From assembly GCA_038889235.1 (NCBI GenBank), contig JAWAHN010000001.1:468499-532498 (forward strand): a DNA stretch of 64,000 nt. The letters run 5' to 3'. Source of the DNA: Candidatus Jordarchaeales archaeon (lineage in GTDB: Archaea > Asgardarchaeota > Jordiarchaeia > Jordiarchaeales > Freyrarchaeaceae). Below are positions 16,723-26,683 of this stretch, piece by piece (positions within the stretch are counted from its first letter, which is position 1; each line of letters opens with the position of its first letter). A model generated the notes under the pieces. That model searched no databases. It was not told where the DNA came from and saw only the letters and a list, made by a program, of their open reading frames with translations. The translations under genes were made by a program, and so were the position numbers.

Positions 16723-18609
16723 TTACATTTTCGGCGGTATTTCTATGCCAAGCACTTTCATAGCGTTTTTCAGCGTTTGTAGTGTTACTTGTACTAGTGC
16801 AAGGCGCGCTTTCCTCGTTTCAGGGTCGTCTGCTGAAAGAACGGAGCACTCTTCATAGAACTTGTTAAACTTTACTGCCAACTGGTGGGTGTACTCTGCT
16901 AATATGTTTGGCTTGAGGTTTTCCGCGGAAAACAAGATTACTTCCGGGAACTTTGCTATATGTTTGATTAGGTCGGCTTCTCTTTGCGTTGAGAGCTTTT
17001 CAGGGTTTATCTCCGGGCTTGGAGACTCTCCCGCCCTTTCAAGTATGCTTTTAGCTCTAACCGCCGCGTACTGTATGTATGGCCCTGTTTCCCCGTCAAA
17101 GTTTGTGACTTTTTGGTAGTCGAATATTATTGTTTGCTCTGTGCTGAACTTTGCAAGCCAGTATCTTACAGCACCCACTGCTATTATCTCGGCTATCTGT
17201 CTTTTCTCGAGCTCCGAGGCGTCGGGGATATTCTTGTTCACTTGTTCATAAGCGCACAGCATAGTCTGGTTTATGACGGCGTCGGCGTGATACCCAACCC
17301 AGTTCCCTTCCCTTCCCGAGAACCTTTCCCCCATAAGCTGGACGTGTTTGTATGAAAGGTGTATGGAGTTCTCGGCCTGTTCCAAGTATCCCAGCAGCTT
17401 TAGGCACGCTCTAACAGTCTTCTGCAAGTATTCTTGCTCGTATCCTATGACGTTTATCACCCTGTCTGCTCTCGCGAAGCAAGTCATGGGTGTGGCGAGT
17501 ATTGGAGATGTCGTCCAAAGGTCCTTTCCGTTGAATTGCTTGTGCCAAGGGCGGTACTTCAAGTCTGCTTCAAGAAGGCCGAACTTCCAAAGCTGGTATG
17601 CTATGTCGTGGGCAACGTATGTCGGAACCATGTTAGACCTAACAAGAACCTTGTCGGGGTTCTTTTTGTCTTTAAATTCCTCTAGGCGGCTGAGTTTTGC
17701 CACAAAGCAACCCTTGTATTCCCCTTCAGTTTCCCAGACGAAGTACTCAGACTTTTCGAGGAGTTTCATAGTGCGTTCCCAGAGGCGGGCTTTCGAAATG
17801 TCACTTTCCCAGACAAGTAAATCGTAGGTTATCCCCACTCTAGCGGCTGTCTCAAGGTTTGACTCCACGCATTTCTCGGCGAGCTGCCTGCTGAAAAGTG
17901 AGACTTCACCGTTGCTTAGCATTTGTTTCATGACTTCGTCTACTTCAGCCTCGAGTTCAGGGTTCTTTTCCAGCTTCTGGGCTGCCTTAGCGTAGACCAG
18001 CCCGTACCAAAAGTCGAGTTTCATGTCCCTATCCCTTGGAACCTCTAGGTGCAGGTTGTTTAGGAACGCCCAGACTAGGACCCCCATTTGGCGGCCTAAA
18101 TCGTCTATGTAGTTTTGGACTTCGACATTCCAACCGCAGGCTCTTAAAAGGTTGGCAACTATGTCCCCTAAAACAGCGTTTCTTAGGTGCCCTATGTGGA
18201 GAGGCTTAGTAGGGTTAACTGCAGTGTGCTCGACTACTACTTTCCTCCCCTTTCCTATGTCGCAAAAACCGTACTTGTCCCCTTCCGCCATAACGGTCTT
18301 CACTACAGCACTTGCAAGCCTCACTTTATCGAGGAAAAAGTTCACGTAGCCTGGCTCTACGGCTTCAACACGCTCAACGAAGTCCGGCTTTTCCATGCAC
18401 GAAACGATTTCTCTGGCTATTTCAAACGGTGTACGCCTTAGATGGCGGGCAAGCTTAAACGGGACGGTTGAAGATACATCGCCAAGTTTTGGGTCAGGAG
18501 GCTCAGACAAGTTTGAGACATCGCTCCTTGAAACCGCATTTGAAAAACCAAGCTTTTCCAAAGTCTGCCAAAGAGCGTCTGCAATACTCGCTTTAACCGT
18601 TAGAATCAT
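16723..18609 (-). CDS. argS: Arginyl-tRNA synthetase
   Basis: This class I synthetase of about 628 residues charges tRNA-Arg. An N-terminal Arg-tRNA-synthetase domain precedes the catalytic core with TKPLHIGHLRNAVLGD near residue 135 (HIGH motif). The C-terminal anticodon-binding (DALR-type) domain contains NFDGETGPYIQYAAVRAKSI and ends with KNAMKVLGIEIPPKM. The KMSK-like loop appears as QLMGERFSGREGN, a degenerate form common in ArgRS. ATG 18609 has GGTGG 5 nt upstream and is preferred over GTG 18618. Two tRNA-Arg genes flank it on the same strand. Confidence 0.95.
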   Translation of the reverse strand: MILTVKASIADALWQTLEKLGFSNAVSRSDVSNLSEPPDPKLGDVSSTVPFKLARHLRRTPFEIAREIVSCMEKPDFVERVEAVEPGYVNFFLDKVRLASAVVKTVMAEGDKYGFCDIGKGRKVVVEHTAVNPTKPLHIGHLRNAVLGDIVANLLRACGWNVEVQNYIDDLGRQMGVLVWAFLNNLHLEVPRDRDMKLDFWYGLVYAKAAQKLEKNPELEAEVDEVMKQMLSNGEVSLFSRQLAEKCVESNLETAARVGITYDLLVWESDISKARLWERTMKLLEKSEYFVWETEGEYKGCFVAKLSRLEEFKDKKNPDKVLVRSNMVPTYVAHDIAYQLWKFGLLEADLKYRPWHKQFNGKDLWTTSPILATPMTCFARADRVINVIGYEQEYLQKTVRACLKLLGYLEQAENSIHLSYKHVQLMGERFSGREGNWVGYHADAVINQTMLCAYEQVNKNIPDASELEKRQIAEIIAVGAVRYWLAKFSTEQTIIFDYQKVTNFDGETGPYIQYAAVRAKSILERAGESPSPEINPEKLSTQREADLIKHIAKFPEVILFSAENLKPNILAEYTHQLAVKFNKFYEECSVLSADDPETRKARLALVQVTLQTLKNAMKVLGIEIPPKM

Positions 18610-18651
18610 GGCTACCACCGGCCAGTGCTTGGAAACCTAGCTTATTTAACT

Positions 18652-18683
18652 TGATAATTATCATTATCTTTTAGTTTTAAAAT
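18652..18683 (-). promoter_or_regulatory. argS promoter region with 12-bp palindrome
   Basis: On the minus strand an AT-rich TTTTAAAACT box (about 18671-18683) lies about 65 nt before argS. The perfect palindrome TGATAATTATCA (18652-18663) sits near the expected transcription start, followed by further GATAAT-type half sites. This could be an operator; no cognate regulator is known. Confidence 0.4.
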
Positions 18684-18692
18684 TGAGAAGGT

Positions 18693-18849
18693 TGGCGGGT
18701 CTGGAGGGAGTCTCACCCTTTCAGGTTTTGAACCCTCGATCGCCGGCTTTCCCCTGCAAGGTCCCCCGTTATCGACTAGTTCTTCTCGGTGGAACCGGAG
18801 GCCGGCGCCTGTAGGCGTTTGCAGCATATCCTGGCTAGGCCACAGACCC
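18693..18849 (-). tRNA. tRNA-Arg(CCG) interrupted by three introns
   Basis: Acceptor GGGTCTG (18849-18843) pairs with CAGACCC (18703-18697), then discriminator G and encoded CCA (18695-18693). D stem GCCT/AGGC, anticodon stem CCGGC (18805-18801)/GCCGG (18747-18743), T stem GAGGG/CCCTC. Inferred introns: D loop about 18826-18811 (16 nt), 37/38 18794-18749 (46 nt), T loop 59/60 18726-18710 (17 nt). Splicing leaves 75 nt before CCA. At 37/38 exon CUCC can pair with intron GGGG, and at 59/60 UUCA with UGAG, as a bulge-helix-bulge needs. The loop CTCCGGA gives anticodon CCG. A TATA-like AAGTTTTATTTG lies 27-37 nt upstream. Confidence 0.88.
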
Positions 18850-18931
18850 GCTAAGTAGAATTTAGACGAGAGAACAAATAAAACTTACCGAGAAAGAAGA
18901 CTGTGTCTATTGTAAAAGTTTTTGAGCTGTT

Positions 18932-19144
18932 TTAGCTGCTAGGGGTGTTTGGAGGGTGTATCTCGCCTCGATGACGGTGTGGTAGCCATTGGAGGCGTGG
19001 TACAATGTTCCTCGAGGCGGGCTCTGTGGTGCCCGCCGATGCGGCTCCCGATGACCCTGCAAACGGTGAGCAGGTGACGAGGAAGAAGCCCATAGCTACA
19101 ACACCCAAAACAATCAAAAACACCCAAACAAACAACACGGGCAA
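18932..19144 (-). CDS. Possible small membrane-anchored protein
   Basis: A 70-residue frame starts at TTG 19144, only 3 nt after the stop of the RHH regulator. Residues 3-25 form a hydrophobic helix (LFVWVFLIVLGVVAMGFFLV) followed by TCSPFAG and a Ser/Ala/Gly-rich tail, as in a lipoprotein or small membrane protein. No ribosome-binding site is visible. It may be a chance frame. Confidence 0.25.
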   Translation of the reverse strand: MPVLFVWVFLIVLGVVAMGFFLVTCSPFAGSSGAASAGTTEPASRNIVPRLQWLPHRHRGEIHPPNTPSS

Positions 19145-19147
19145 CCA

Positions 19148-19627
19148 CTAGATATTAAGCCACCATGCTTGCCGTTTGCCTTCCACGCGAGCACGTATGT
19201 AGACTAGCACGGGTTTTCCCAGTTCTCTCTCGGCCCTCGATGCTAGCTCTCTCATCTTGTTAAGAATTTGCCTCCTCTTTAGGCCAACGACTTTTTCTAG
19301 CTCGCGTGTAGTCGCCCCCCTTTCCCTGAGTAGGTATTCAACAATTTTCCGCTCATTTTCGTCCCTGCAAATTTTGTAAAGGGGGTGTGTTTCTACAACA
19401 AGCTTGCCAGAGCTTATGCAGGATAAACCGTTTTCTAGGAAGGCGACCCGTTTTTCAAGCTCTTCCAGCCTACGAAGTAGTTCGTCTCCTACTCCGGTGA
19501 GCTTACCTTGAAGTTTTTCCATTATAGCCTGCCTTATGAATTCCGATCGCTTTCCCCGCCCAACTTCCTTTTCAAGTAACCCTAGTATGTCGCGGGGTAT
19601 CTTAACGGAGACTACTACTTCGTTCAA
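19148..19627 (-). CDS. RHH-wHTH transcription regulator
   Basis: This is an about 159-residue DNA-binding protein. The N-terminal ribbon-helix-helix (VVVSVKIPRDILGLLEKEVG with RSEFIRQAIMEKL) is followed by a short coiled coil (DELLRRLEELEKRVAFLENG) and a C-terminal winged helix (ENERKIVEYLLRERGATTRELEKVVGLKRRQI, residues about 95-155). GGAGGT lies 7 nt before TTG 19627, so this start is preferred over GTG 19642. It is divergent from the M24-like gene. The shared intergenic region has repeats that could be its operator. Confidence 0.75.
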   Translation of the reverse strand: MNEVVVSVKIPRDILGLLEKEVGRGKRSEFIRQAIMEKLQGKLTGVGDELLRRLEELEKRVAFLENGLSCISSGKLVVETHPLYKICRDENERKIVEYLLRERGATTRELEKVVGLKRRQILNKMRELASRAERELGKPVLVYIRARVEGKRQAWWLNI

Positions 19628-19701
19628 AAGTGAGACCTCCACGTTTTAAAGCAAAAGGTTTTCGTAGCGTAAGGTAGGGGGAATGCTGGAAATATTTAAG
19701 T

Positions 19702-19732
19702 TGATATTACTGATGATATTACTTTTGTAATA
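19702..19732. promoter_or_regulatory. Palindrome and half-site repeat in divergent promoter region
   Basis: TATTAC-TTTT-GTAATA (19717-19732) is a perfect inverted repeat. The half site GATATTAC occurs at 19703-19710 and again at 19715-19722. It lies between the RHH regulator and the M24-like gene next to the TATA-like AATATTTAAG (19691-19700). A near-identical palindrome lies upstream of cdc48 (45900-45914). Confidence 0.45.
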
Positions 19733-19765
19733 CTTCACCTACTAAAAACTTTTAATTGAGGTCGT

Positions 19766-20926
19766 GTGTTGTTCGCTGTAGCGAAGAAGGGGTGGCGCTT
19801 TTTGTCTGGGATTTCAACAAGGATGGAGAAGATTTATGGAGTCATAAATGCCTTGAATATCAACGCCATCCTCCTTTTTAATCCAAAAAACATATACTAC
19901 TTGTCCGGTTTTCTTAAATCACTGTTTAGCGAGGAAAGCGCTTTGCTTATTCCCTTAGATGAAGAGCCTGTACTGGTGGTTCCTCGCAGCGAGTTTGATA
20001 GAGCTGCTGAAACAACGTGGATTAAAGATGTAAGGTACTATACTACGTACTCTACTGGAGCAGATGCGAAGAAGATTAACAGCATTCTAGACGTGTTGAA
20101 AGGGGTTTTTGAGGAGAAAGAGCTGCTTGACAAGCTAGTTGGAGTGGAGCTGCAGGACATCAGGGCTGCCTTGTTTGAAGGATTGAAAAAGGAGGTGCCA
20201 AAAATGGGGTTTAGAGACGTCTCAGATAGCATTTGGAGAATTAGAGCGGTCAAAGATATTGCGGAGATAGACAACATAAGGAAAGCTGCAGAGATAGCGG
20301 AGAAAGGATTGAGAACCGCGCTCGAGCTGGCAAGTCCAGGGGTTTCGGAAGTAGAAGTCATGTCTGAGGTCAGGGAAGTTCTCATAAAGTCAGGCTCACA
20401 GAATGGGGAGGGAGAAAACAGAATTGTCTCAGGAGAAAGGTCTGCCTACCCTTATGCTTCTTCAAGCAGTAAAAAGATAGGGGAGAATGAAATAGTCGTC
20501 GTTGTTGTAAGCGCAAACTACAACGGTTACTATGCTCGCCTTTCAAGAACACTTTACACGGGAAAACCTAAGGATAAGCACAAGGAGATATTCGATGTGG
20601 TTAAACGCTCCTTCCTAGCTGCCGTTGGGGAACTTAAGCCCGGTGACGGGCTGAGTAAAGCAGACCAGGCTGCAAGAAAAGTAATCAGGGATTGCGGTTA
20701 CGAGAAGTTTTTCATGTACCCTACTGGGAGCAGTGTAGGGCTTAGCCTTGAGGAACCACCGGTTATAACAGGGAATACCAGTGAGGTGGTGAGGGCTGGT
20801 ATGGTGTTCAGTATTAGGCCCGCAATATACATACCGAGGTTTGGTGGCGTGCGCATTGAAAACATTGTTATAGTTGATGAGAGTGGAGGAAAAGACATAA
20901 TCAAGGTGCCTTTAGAAACCATGTGA
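19766..20926 (+). CDS. M24 (Xaa-Pro peptidase fold) protein lacking metal ligands
   Basis: This 386-residue protein has a creatinase-like N-terminal domain (ILLFNPKNIYYLSGFLKS near 35) and an M24 pita-bread C-terminal domain. The landmarks are alignable but the dimetal ligands are not there: the first Asp region reads VVVVVSANYNGYY, the second ARLSRTL (normally SDITRT), the His block PTGSSVGLSLEEPP (normally TGHGIGLEVHEPP), and IRPAIYIP (normally IEPGIYIP). Only the last Glu in VRIENIV remains. It should not be a metallopeptidase. GTG 19766 has GAGG 5 nt upstream; ATG 19823 is an alternative. It heads a plus-strand group with the DUF89 and TIM genes. Confidence 0.8.
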   Translation: MLFAVAKKGWRFLSGISTRMEKIYGVINALNINAILLFNPKNIYYLSGFLKSLFSEESALLIPLDEEPVLVVPRSEFDRAAETTWIKDVRYYTTYSTGADAKKINSILDVLKGVFEEKELLDKLVGVELQDIRAALFEGLKKEVPKMGFRDVSDSIWRIRAVKDIAEIDNIRKAAEIAEKGLRTALELASPGVSEVEVMSEVREVLIKSGSQNGEGENRIVSGERSAYPYASSSSKKIGENEIVVVVVSANYNGYYARLSRTLYTGKPKDKHKEIFDVVKRSFLAAVGELKPGDGLSKADQAARKVIRDCGYEKFFMYPTGSSVGLSLEEPPVITGNTSEVVRAGMVFSIRPAIYIPRFGGVRIENIVIVDESGGKDIIKVPLETM

Positions 20927-20938
20927 AAGGGTTCTGCA

Positions 20939-22572
<1,634 letters not shown>

Positions 22573-22615
22573 TAAAGCGTGTTTCGATGGTGCCCTTAGT
22601 TCAAGCATTTTTGCG

Positions 22616-23143
22616 TTAAACGCCGAGCAGTCCTCTCACAAACTTGCTGCGCATTATTCCTTTTCTTTCCAGCTCTTCGAGATTCTTCAAGAGTTGAATT
22701 CTGATGTGTGGCGGCTTTTTCAAGTGCTCTTTGTACTTTTCTAGGAACGATGATAAACTGTCGCTTGAAGCTAGTGGTTCTTCCAACTCTGCTGGTATAA
22801 TTATGAGAGCATCATAGGAAACTATTCTTCCCTCCTCCAGCTTGATGGGGCCAACGCTCGGCTTCGAGATGTAAAATGGTATTCCACCAACTTGGAATTG
22901 AAGGGTTAGTGTGTCTATGTATCTTGTAGCTTCTTCAAGTTCGCCGCTTTCAATTCTTTTCTTGAACCACCCAACCAAAACACCTTTACCGACCACTTCG
23001 GGCTTAACAACTACGTTTTTCACAGCTTTAGGCTCCGCGCTGACGGCGGTAGACTTGGGTGGGATAGGGGTGCTTACTTCCTCTCGCGGCGCAGTTTTCT
23101 CAGCGGACTCTTGCTCTTTTTCCTTCCTTCTAAACAACCACAA
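22616..23143 (-). CDS. Uncharacterised protein with charged Pro/Ala-rich N-terminus
   Basis: This is 175 residues long. Residues 1-60 are charged and Pro/Ala/Lys rich and probably disordered. Residues 60-175 form an alpha/beta domain (GKGVLVGWFKKRIESGELEE, YIDTLTLQFQVGGIPFYIS, SYDALIIIPAELEEPL) ending in a basic helix. TTG 23143 has GGAGGT about 8 nt upstream. I do not recognise a family. It converges on tpiA and is followed upstream by an AT-rich region that probably holds its promoter. Confidence 0.6.
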   Translation of the reverse strand: MWLFRRKEKEQESAEKTAPREEVSTPIPPKSTAVSAEPKAVKNVVVKPEVVGKGVLVGWFKKRIESGELEEATRYIDTLTLQFQVGGIPFYISKPSVGPIKLEEGRIVSYDALIIIPAELEEPLASSDSLSSFLEKYKEHLKKPPHIRIQLLKNLEELERKGIMRSKFVRGLLGV

Positions 23144-23285
23144 GAAGGTGACCTCCTAGCTGAAAATTGTTAATCATGAGAGTTTGTGTGCCTGCAAGTT
23201 ATTAAATCTTTTCCAATTTCTCCAAAAAAATTAATCTAAATATGGATAATTATTGCGAAAAGTTAAAATAAAAAGCCGGCGTTTT

Positions 23286-24665
23286 CTATTTAATGCATTG
23301 AATGAATGGACCTTTTGTAAAGTATTCATGTAGAATTACGGTTGTAGGATCTGACCCCAGATAATCTTCTATTCTTTTAAAAGCTTCGTCTGACTTGCTT
23401 AGAGGGATTACCTTAAGTTTCTCTGCGGCTAGCTTAGACCTGCAACCTATAACCATTATTTCTTCTACATATTCCAGGGTGAATGTTGCAGTATAGAGAC
23501 TGAAAAGCGGGTACAGTGGATGAGGCATTAAGCCGTCTTTGTATAGTTTAACTAGTGCCGGTTTTCTGATGTCGTCTTGCCTAGATGCTACTTCCTCTAT
23601 GGATTCCGCCTTGTCAAGGATTCCCAGTACCTCTTTTTCGGCCGGTGTAATCTCCGCCGCAGTGCAATTCGCGGCTGTTAGGAGTAAACCTCCTTTCCGG
23701 ATCACTGGAGAAATACGGTGGTTTCTAAGAACGAACGTTAGAGCTTGAACAAGTGATAGAACGTTGTCCGTAGAGTTGCCTAAGAGCGTCATATTGGGGA
23801 CGCCTATCACAGAAAGATCCCCCTGCCTCTTAAAGTGAACTAAGTACTGCTTGTCTGCCTCTGTCCACACAGCTTTCTCAACAGTACTCAGAGATCCCGC
23901 TTTGACTGAGAGGAGCTGCCCGCTCGTCGTCGCGACTAACTCAACGAAAAATATGGGGGAGCCCTTGACTTCTTCAATCACTTTGACAGATTCGTGGAAG
24001 AGCTTTTGAAGAGGATTTGAGGTTGGGTCACCGTTGCAGGCGGGATTACTTAACAGTTCTATGTCATAGTACTGTGATGTGGTTCTAATTGATGTAAGGT
24101 CGAGTGTCAGCGTTCGGGCACCGGAATTGTACCCCCCTAATGCCCCCCAAGGGAGAACCTTGGAGATGGATATTACGAGGTCTGACTCGGCAATCCATTT
24201 GTTGACTTCCATCGCTTCTCCAAATGGTGTTTCGCCAATTTTTACCATGAAGCCATCTTCTTCGCAGTCATGGACGACTACGTTGCATGCTTTGATCACT
24301 TCTTCTCCTACTAGGGACGCAAGTTCCTTGCGGCTTGGTTTCCTGTAAACACCGGTGGCTACGACAAGGGTTATATCTTTATACTTAACGCCGACGTTGC
24401 GAAGTTCGTTTAGCAAGATGTTGAGGACGCGCTTCCTGTAGCCTCCGGGAACCTGAGGACCGTCCACGAGAATTGCAACTCTACGTCCTTTCTTAACTAA
24501 GACTTGAAGGGGGTCGCTGTCGAGAGGATTTCTGATAGCGTCCATTATGTAGCTGTCAGGATTGTCTACCCCTTTTAGGGGTTCAACTCCAAGTGATAAC
24601 GACGGATAGGGCAGGGTGAGCTTAATGTATGAGTCAGCATAGGGGAGGTGAACGACAGAAGACAA
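23286..24665 (-). CDS. LarA-like (DUF2088) protein with substituted catalytic residues
   Basis: This protein of about 459 residues aligns to the lactate racemase LarA fold: VVATGVYRKPSRKEL near residue 110 (LarA: ATGTHRPxT), VVHDCEEDGF near 135, and PWGALGGYNSGARTL near 180 (LarA: PHxxAGFSGGxK). The His of THR is Tyr, the His of PH is Trp, and the Lys that carries the nickel-pincer cofactor appears as Arg. Racemase activity of the LarA kind is therefore unlikely. GGAGGTG lies 6 nt before TTG 24665, which I chose over TTG 24680. It is divergent from the coiled-coil gene at 24775. Confidence 0.75.
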   Translation of the reverse strand: MSSVVHLPYADSYIKLTLPYPSLSLGVEPLKGVDNPDSYIMDAIRNPLDSDPLQVLVKKGRRVAILVDGPQVPGGYRKRVLNILLNELRNVGVKYKDITLVVATGVYRKPSRKELASLVGEEVIKACNVVVHDCEEDGFMVKIGETPFGEAMEVNKWIAESDLVISISKVLPWGALGGYNSGARTLTLDLTSIRTTSQYYDIELLSNPACNGDPTSNPLQKLFHESVKVIEEVKGSPIFFVELVATTSGQLLSVKAGSLSTVEKAVWTEADKQYLVHFKRQGDLSVIGVPNMTLLGNSTDNVLSLVQALTFVLRNHRISPVIRKGGLLLTAANCTAAEITPAEKEVLGILDKAESIEEVASRQDDIRKPALVKLYKDGLMPHPLYPLFSLYTATFTLEYVEEIMVIGCRSKLAAEKLKVIPLSKSDEAFKRIEDYLGSDPTTVILHEYFTKGPFIQCIK

Positions 24666-24774
24666 TAAAAACACCTCCAACCAGCTTAGGATACAGGTTT
24701 AACATGTTTTCGAAAAATTTTATTAATTTGGGGGAGTTCAATATCCTTGGACTTCTCTAAAAGGAGACGGTAAA

Positions 24775-25230
24775 GTGAGTGACGATATAGGATTTATGCT
24801 GGATTTTGGGGAAAGCAAGAAGGTTAAACAATTAGCTGAAATTATAACTGGTCTTATAAACATAATTCTCAACGCCGTGGGGTTATTAGAGGATAGGATA
24901 AACCAGCTGGAAAGTGAACTAAGAAATTTGAGTAATGAGGTAAAAAGCCTCGAAATGAGGATGAACACACTTGAAACAAAAGCAACCGTACAGCCTCCAC
25001 CTGTAGCGCAACCAGTTATCGAAAGAGAGAGGGAGTATGCTTTCAACCATGATGTGAGACCTCTACAAACCATGCCAGTTAGGACGCCGGTGGCAACAAC
25101 ATCGATGGAGAGACCGGTAAGCGCGCCAAAAGCACCAAGCCCTACAGCACCATTAAACCCTGCCAGCGCACGAATGCAACTTCAATCCGAACTAAAGGAG
25201 CTCTTTAGCAGGCTTAGACGATCAGAATGA
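24775..25230 (+). CDS. Small coiled-coil protein, unknown function
   Basis: This is a 151-residue protein. Residues 18-40 are a hydrophobic helix (LAEIITGLINIILNAVGLLE). Residues 41-75 form a heptad-rich coiled coil (RINQLESELRNLSNEVKSLE). A Pro-rich linker (75-130) and a final amphipathic helix (QLQSELKELFSRLRR) follow. GTG 24775 has GGAGAC upstream. It lies between the LarA-like gene and fwdB, alone on the plus strand. It may be a small oligomeric adaptor; no family recognised. Confidence 0.6.
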   Translation: MSDDIGFMLDFGESKKVKQLAEIITGLINIILNAVGLLEDRINQLESELRNLSNEVKSLEMRMNTLETKATVQPPPVAQPVIEREREYAFNHDVRPLQTMPVRTPVATTSMERPVSAPKAPSPTAPLNPASARMQLQSELKELFSRLRRSE

Positions 25231-25310
25231 TGGGAAATGGATTAAAAACGAGGTAAAAATAAAAGGTAAAACGATTTAAAGAAAAGCCGTGCATGCTGAG
25301 CTACTTCTTT

Positions 25311-26621
25311 TCACTTCTTGAGTCTTCTAACTTCTTCAAGTATCATTTCGAGGATCTCTTTGTCTGGTAGACATCCTTCTGGTGGATCGATAACCTTTCT
25401 CAACCTTATTGGGACACGATCCATTCTGTAGGCCGTTCCTTCCGCTTCTATCCCCACTATTGCCGGTGGGATTACTATTTTTGAGATTTCGACAGTTGGT
25501 GTTGGATGCGGTTCAATGACTGCTACTGGGATCTTAGCAAGGTGCCTTACGGCTGCTGCGGGGAAGTGAGATACTGGGTCACTAGCCACTACTAGTGCAG
25601 CATCGACCTCGCCTCTCATCAACAGGTCTATAGCCGTGGTTTCACCTGGGTTATAGTAGGGGAACCCTCTATGGAAGTCTATGGCGAACGGGTACCCCGT
25701 AACCCACGAGAAAGTTTCACCAGTACCTGTCACATTGTAGTGTCCACGCATGGGCATTAGTATCCATTTCGCGAACAAGTTAAGGTCTGCTATAAGACTT
25801 ATAGCGTTGTCAATGTTTCTATGTTTCCCTCTAGACATCGTAAGACCCATTCCGAAGAAGAGTGCGCCAAAGCCTGCGTTCTTCATTATTTCAACTACTT
25901 CTTTAATCTTTGAGACAGGGACCCCGCCTACCTCACTTGCATTGATAGAGTGACCCTTGAGTATTGCCCGCATAGCAGCTACTAACTCGTAGTCGTAACC
26001 CGGCTTGACTTGGATGAAGTAGTCAGCTAGCTTAGCGGTATCCGTCTTTCGTACATCAACAACTATTAGAGTTCTTTCTTTTCTTCCTTTCTCCCTGAAG
26101 AACCCTCTAGTGAACGCGGTATAGCGCGACATGTGACGTGGGTGAGCGTGAATAGGGTTAGACCCCCAGTAGACCACGACATCCGCTCTGTTTTTGACTT
26201 CCCCTAAAGTGCAAGTTGGGCAACCGACCTCTTGAACTGCAAGAACAGAGGGACCATGGCACACAGTCGTGGTACTGTCTATTACTCCACCTACTTCTTC
26301 AGCCAATTCAAGGCCTACCCTTTGAGCGTCACAATCAGTGTTGCTCCAGCCATAGAGGAGGGGGTGCTCAGCGTTAACTAAAATTTTAGCGGTTTCTTTA
26401 ACAGCCTTTTCTAAGGTGGTTTCCGTGAAAACTCCGTTTTTCTTTATGAGTGGTGTTCTTATACGGTGTTCACTCTGAGCATTGAGGAACTTGCTAGCAC
26501 CAACGGAGCAGACATTTTCAACTTCTATGATTCTTCCAACAGAATCTAATATTACCTTGACGTCATCGCAAAGTGAGCCGCATACAGGGCAAACAACGTC
26601 TGTGACTATTTCTCGAGACAT
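25311..26621 (-). CDS. fwdB: Formylmethanofuran dehydrogenase subunit B
   Basis: This 436-residue catalytic subunit of the tungsten/molybdenum bis-pterin enzyme reduces CO2 to formate before transfer to methanofuran. The N-terminal CPVCGSLCDD (near residue 11-18) binds a [4Fe-4S] cluster. TTVCHGPSVLAVQEVG near residue 120 holds the Cys expected to ligate the metal. WGSNPIHAHPRHMSRY near 155 and MRGHYNVTGTGE near 300 fit the pterin-binding domains. Length matches FwdB (about 430). fwdD lies 63 nt upstream. No fwdA or fwdC is in the window. Confidence 0.92.
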   Translation of the reverse strand: MSREIVTDVVCPVCGSLCDDVKVILDSVGRIIEVENVCSVGASKFLNAQSEHRIRTPLIKKNGVFTETTLEKAVKETAKILVNAEHPLLYGWSNTDCDAQRVGLELAEEVGGVIDSTTTVCHGPSVLAVQEVGCPTCTLGEVKNRADVVVYWGSNPIHAHPRHMSRYTAFTRGFFREKGRKERTLIVVDVRKTDTAKLADYFIQVKPGYDYELVAAMRAILKGHSINASEVGGVPVSKIKEVVEIMKNAGFGALFFGMGLTMSRGKHRNIDNAISLIADLNLFAKWILMPMRGHYNVTGTGETFSWVTGYPFAIDFHRGFPYYNPGETTAIDLLMRGEVDAALVVASDPVSHFPAAAVRHLAKIPVAVIEPHPTPTVEISKIVIPPAIVGIEAEGTAYRMDRVPIRLRKVIDPPEGCLPDKEILEMILEEVRRLKK

Positions 26622-26683
26622 CGTTAAACCTCCAAGTAAGGGCCATCATTCATAGGATTTCAAACGTAATATAATAGTTTTGG

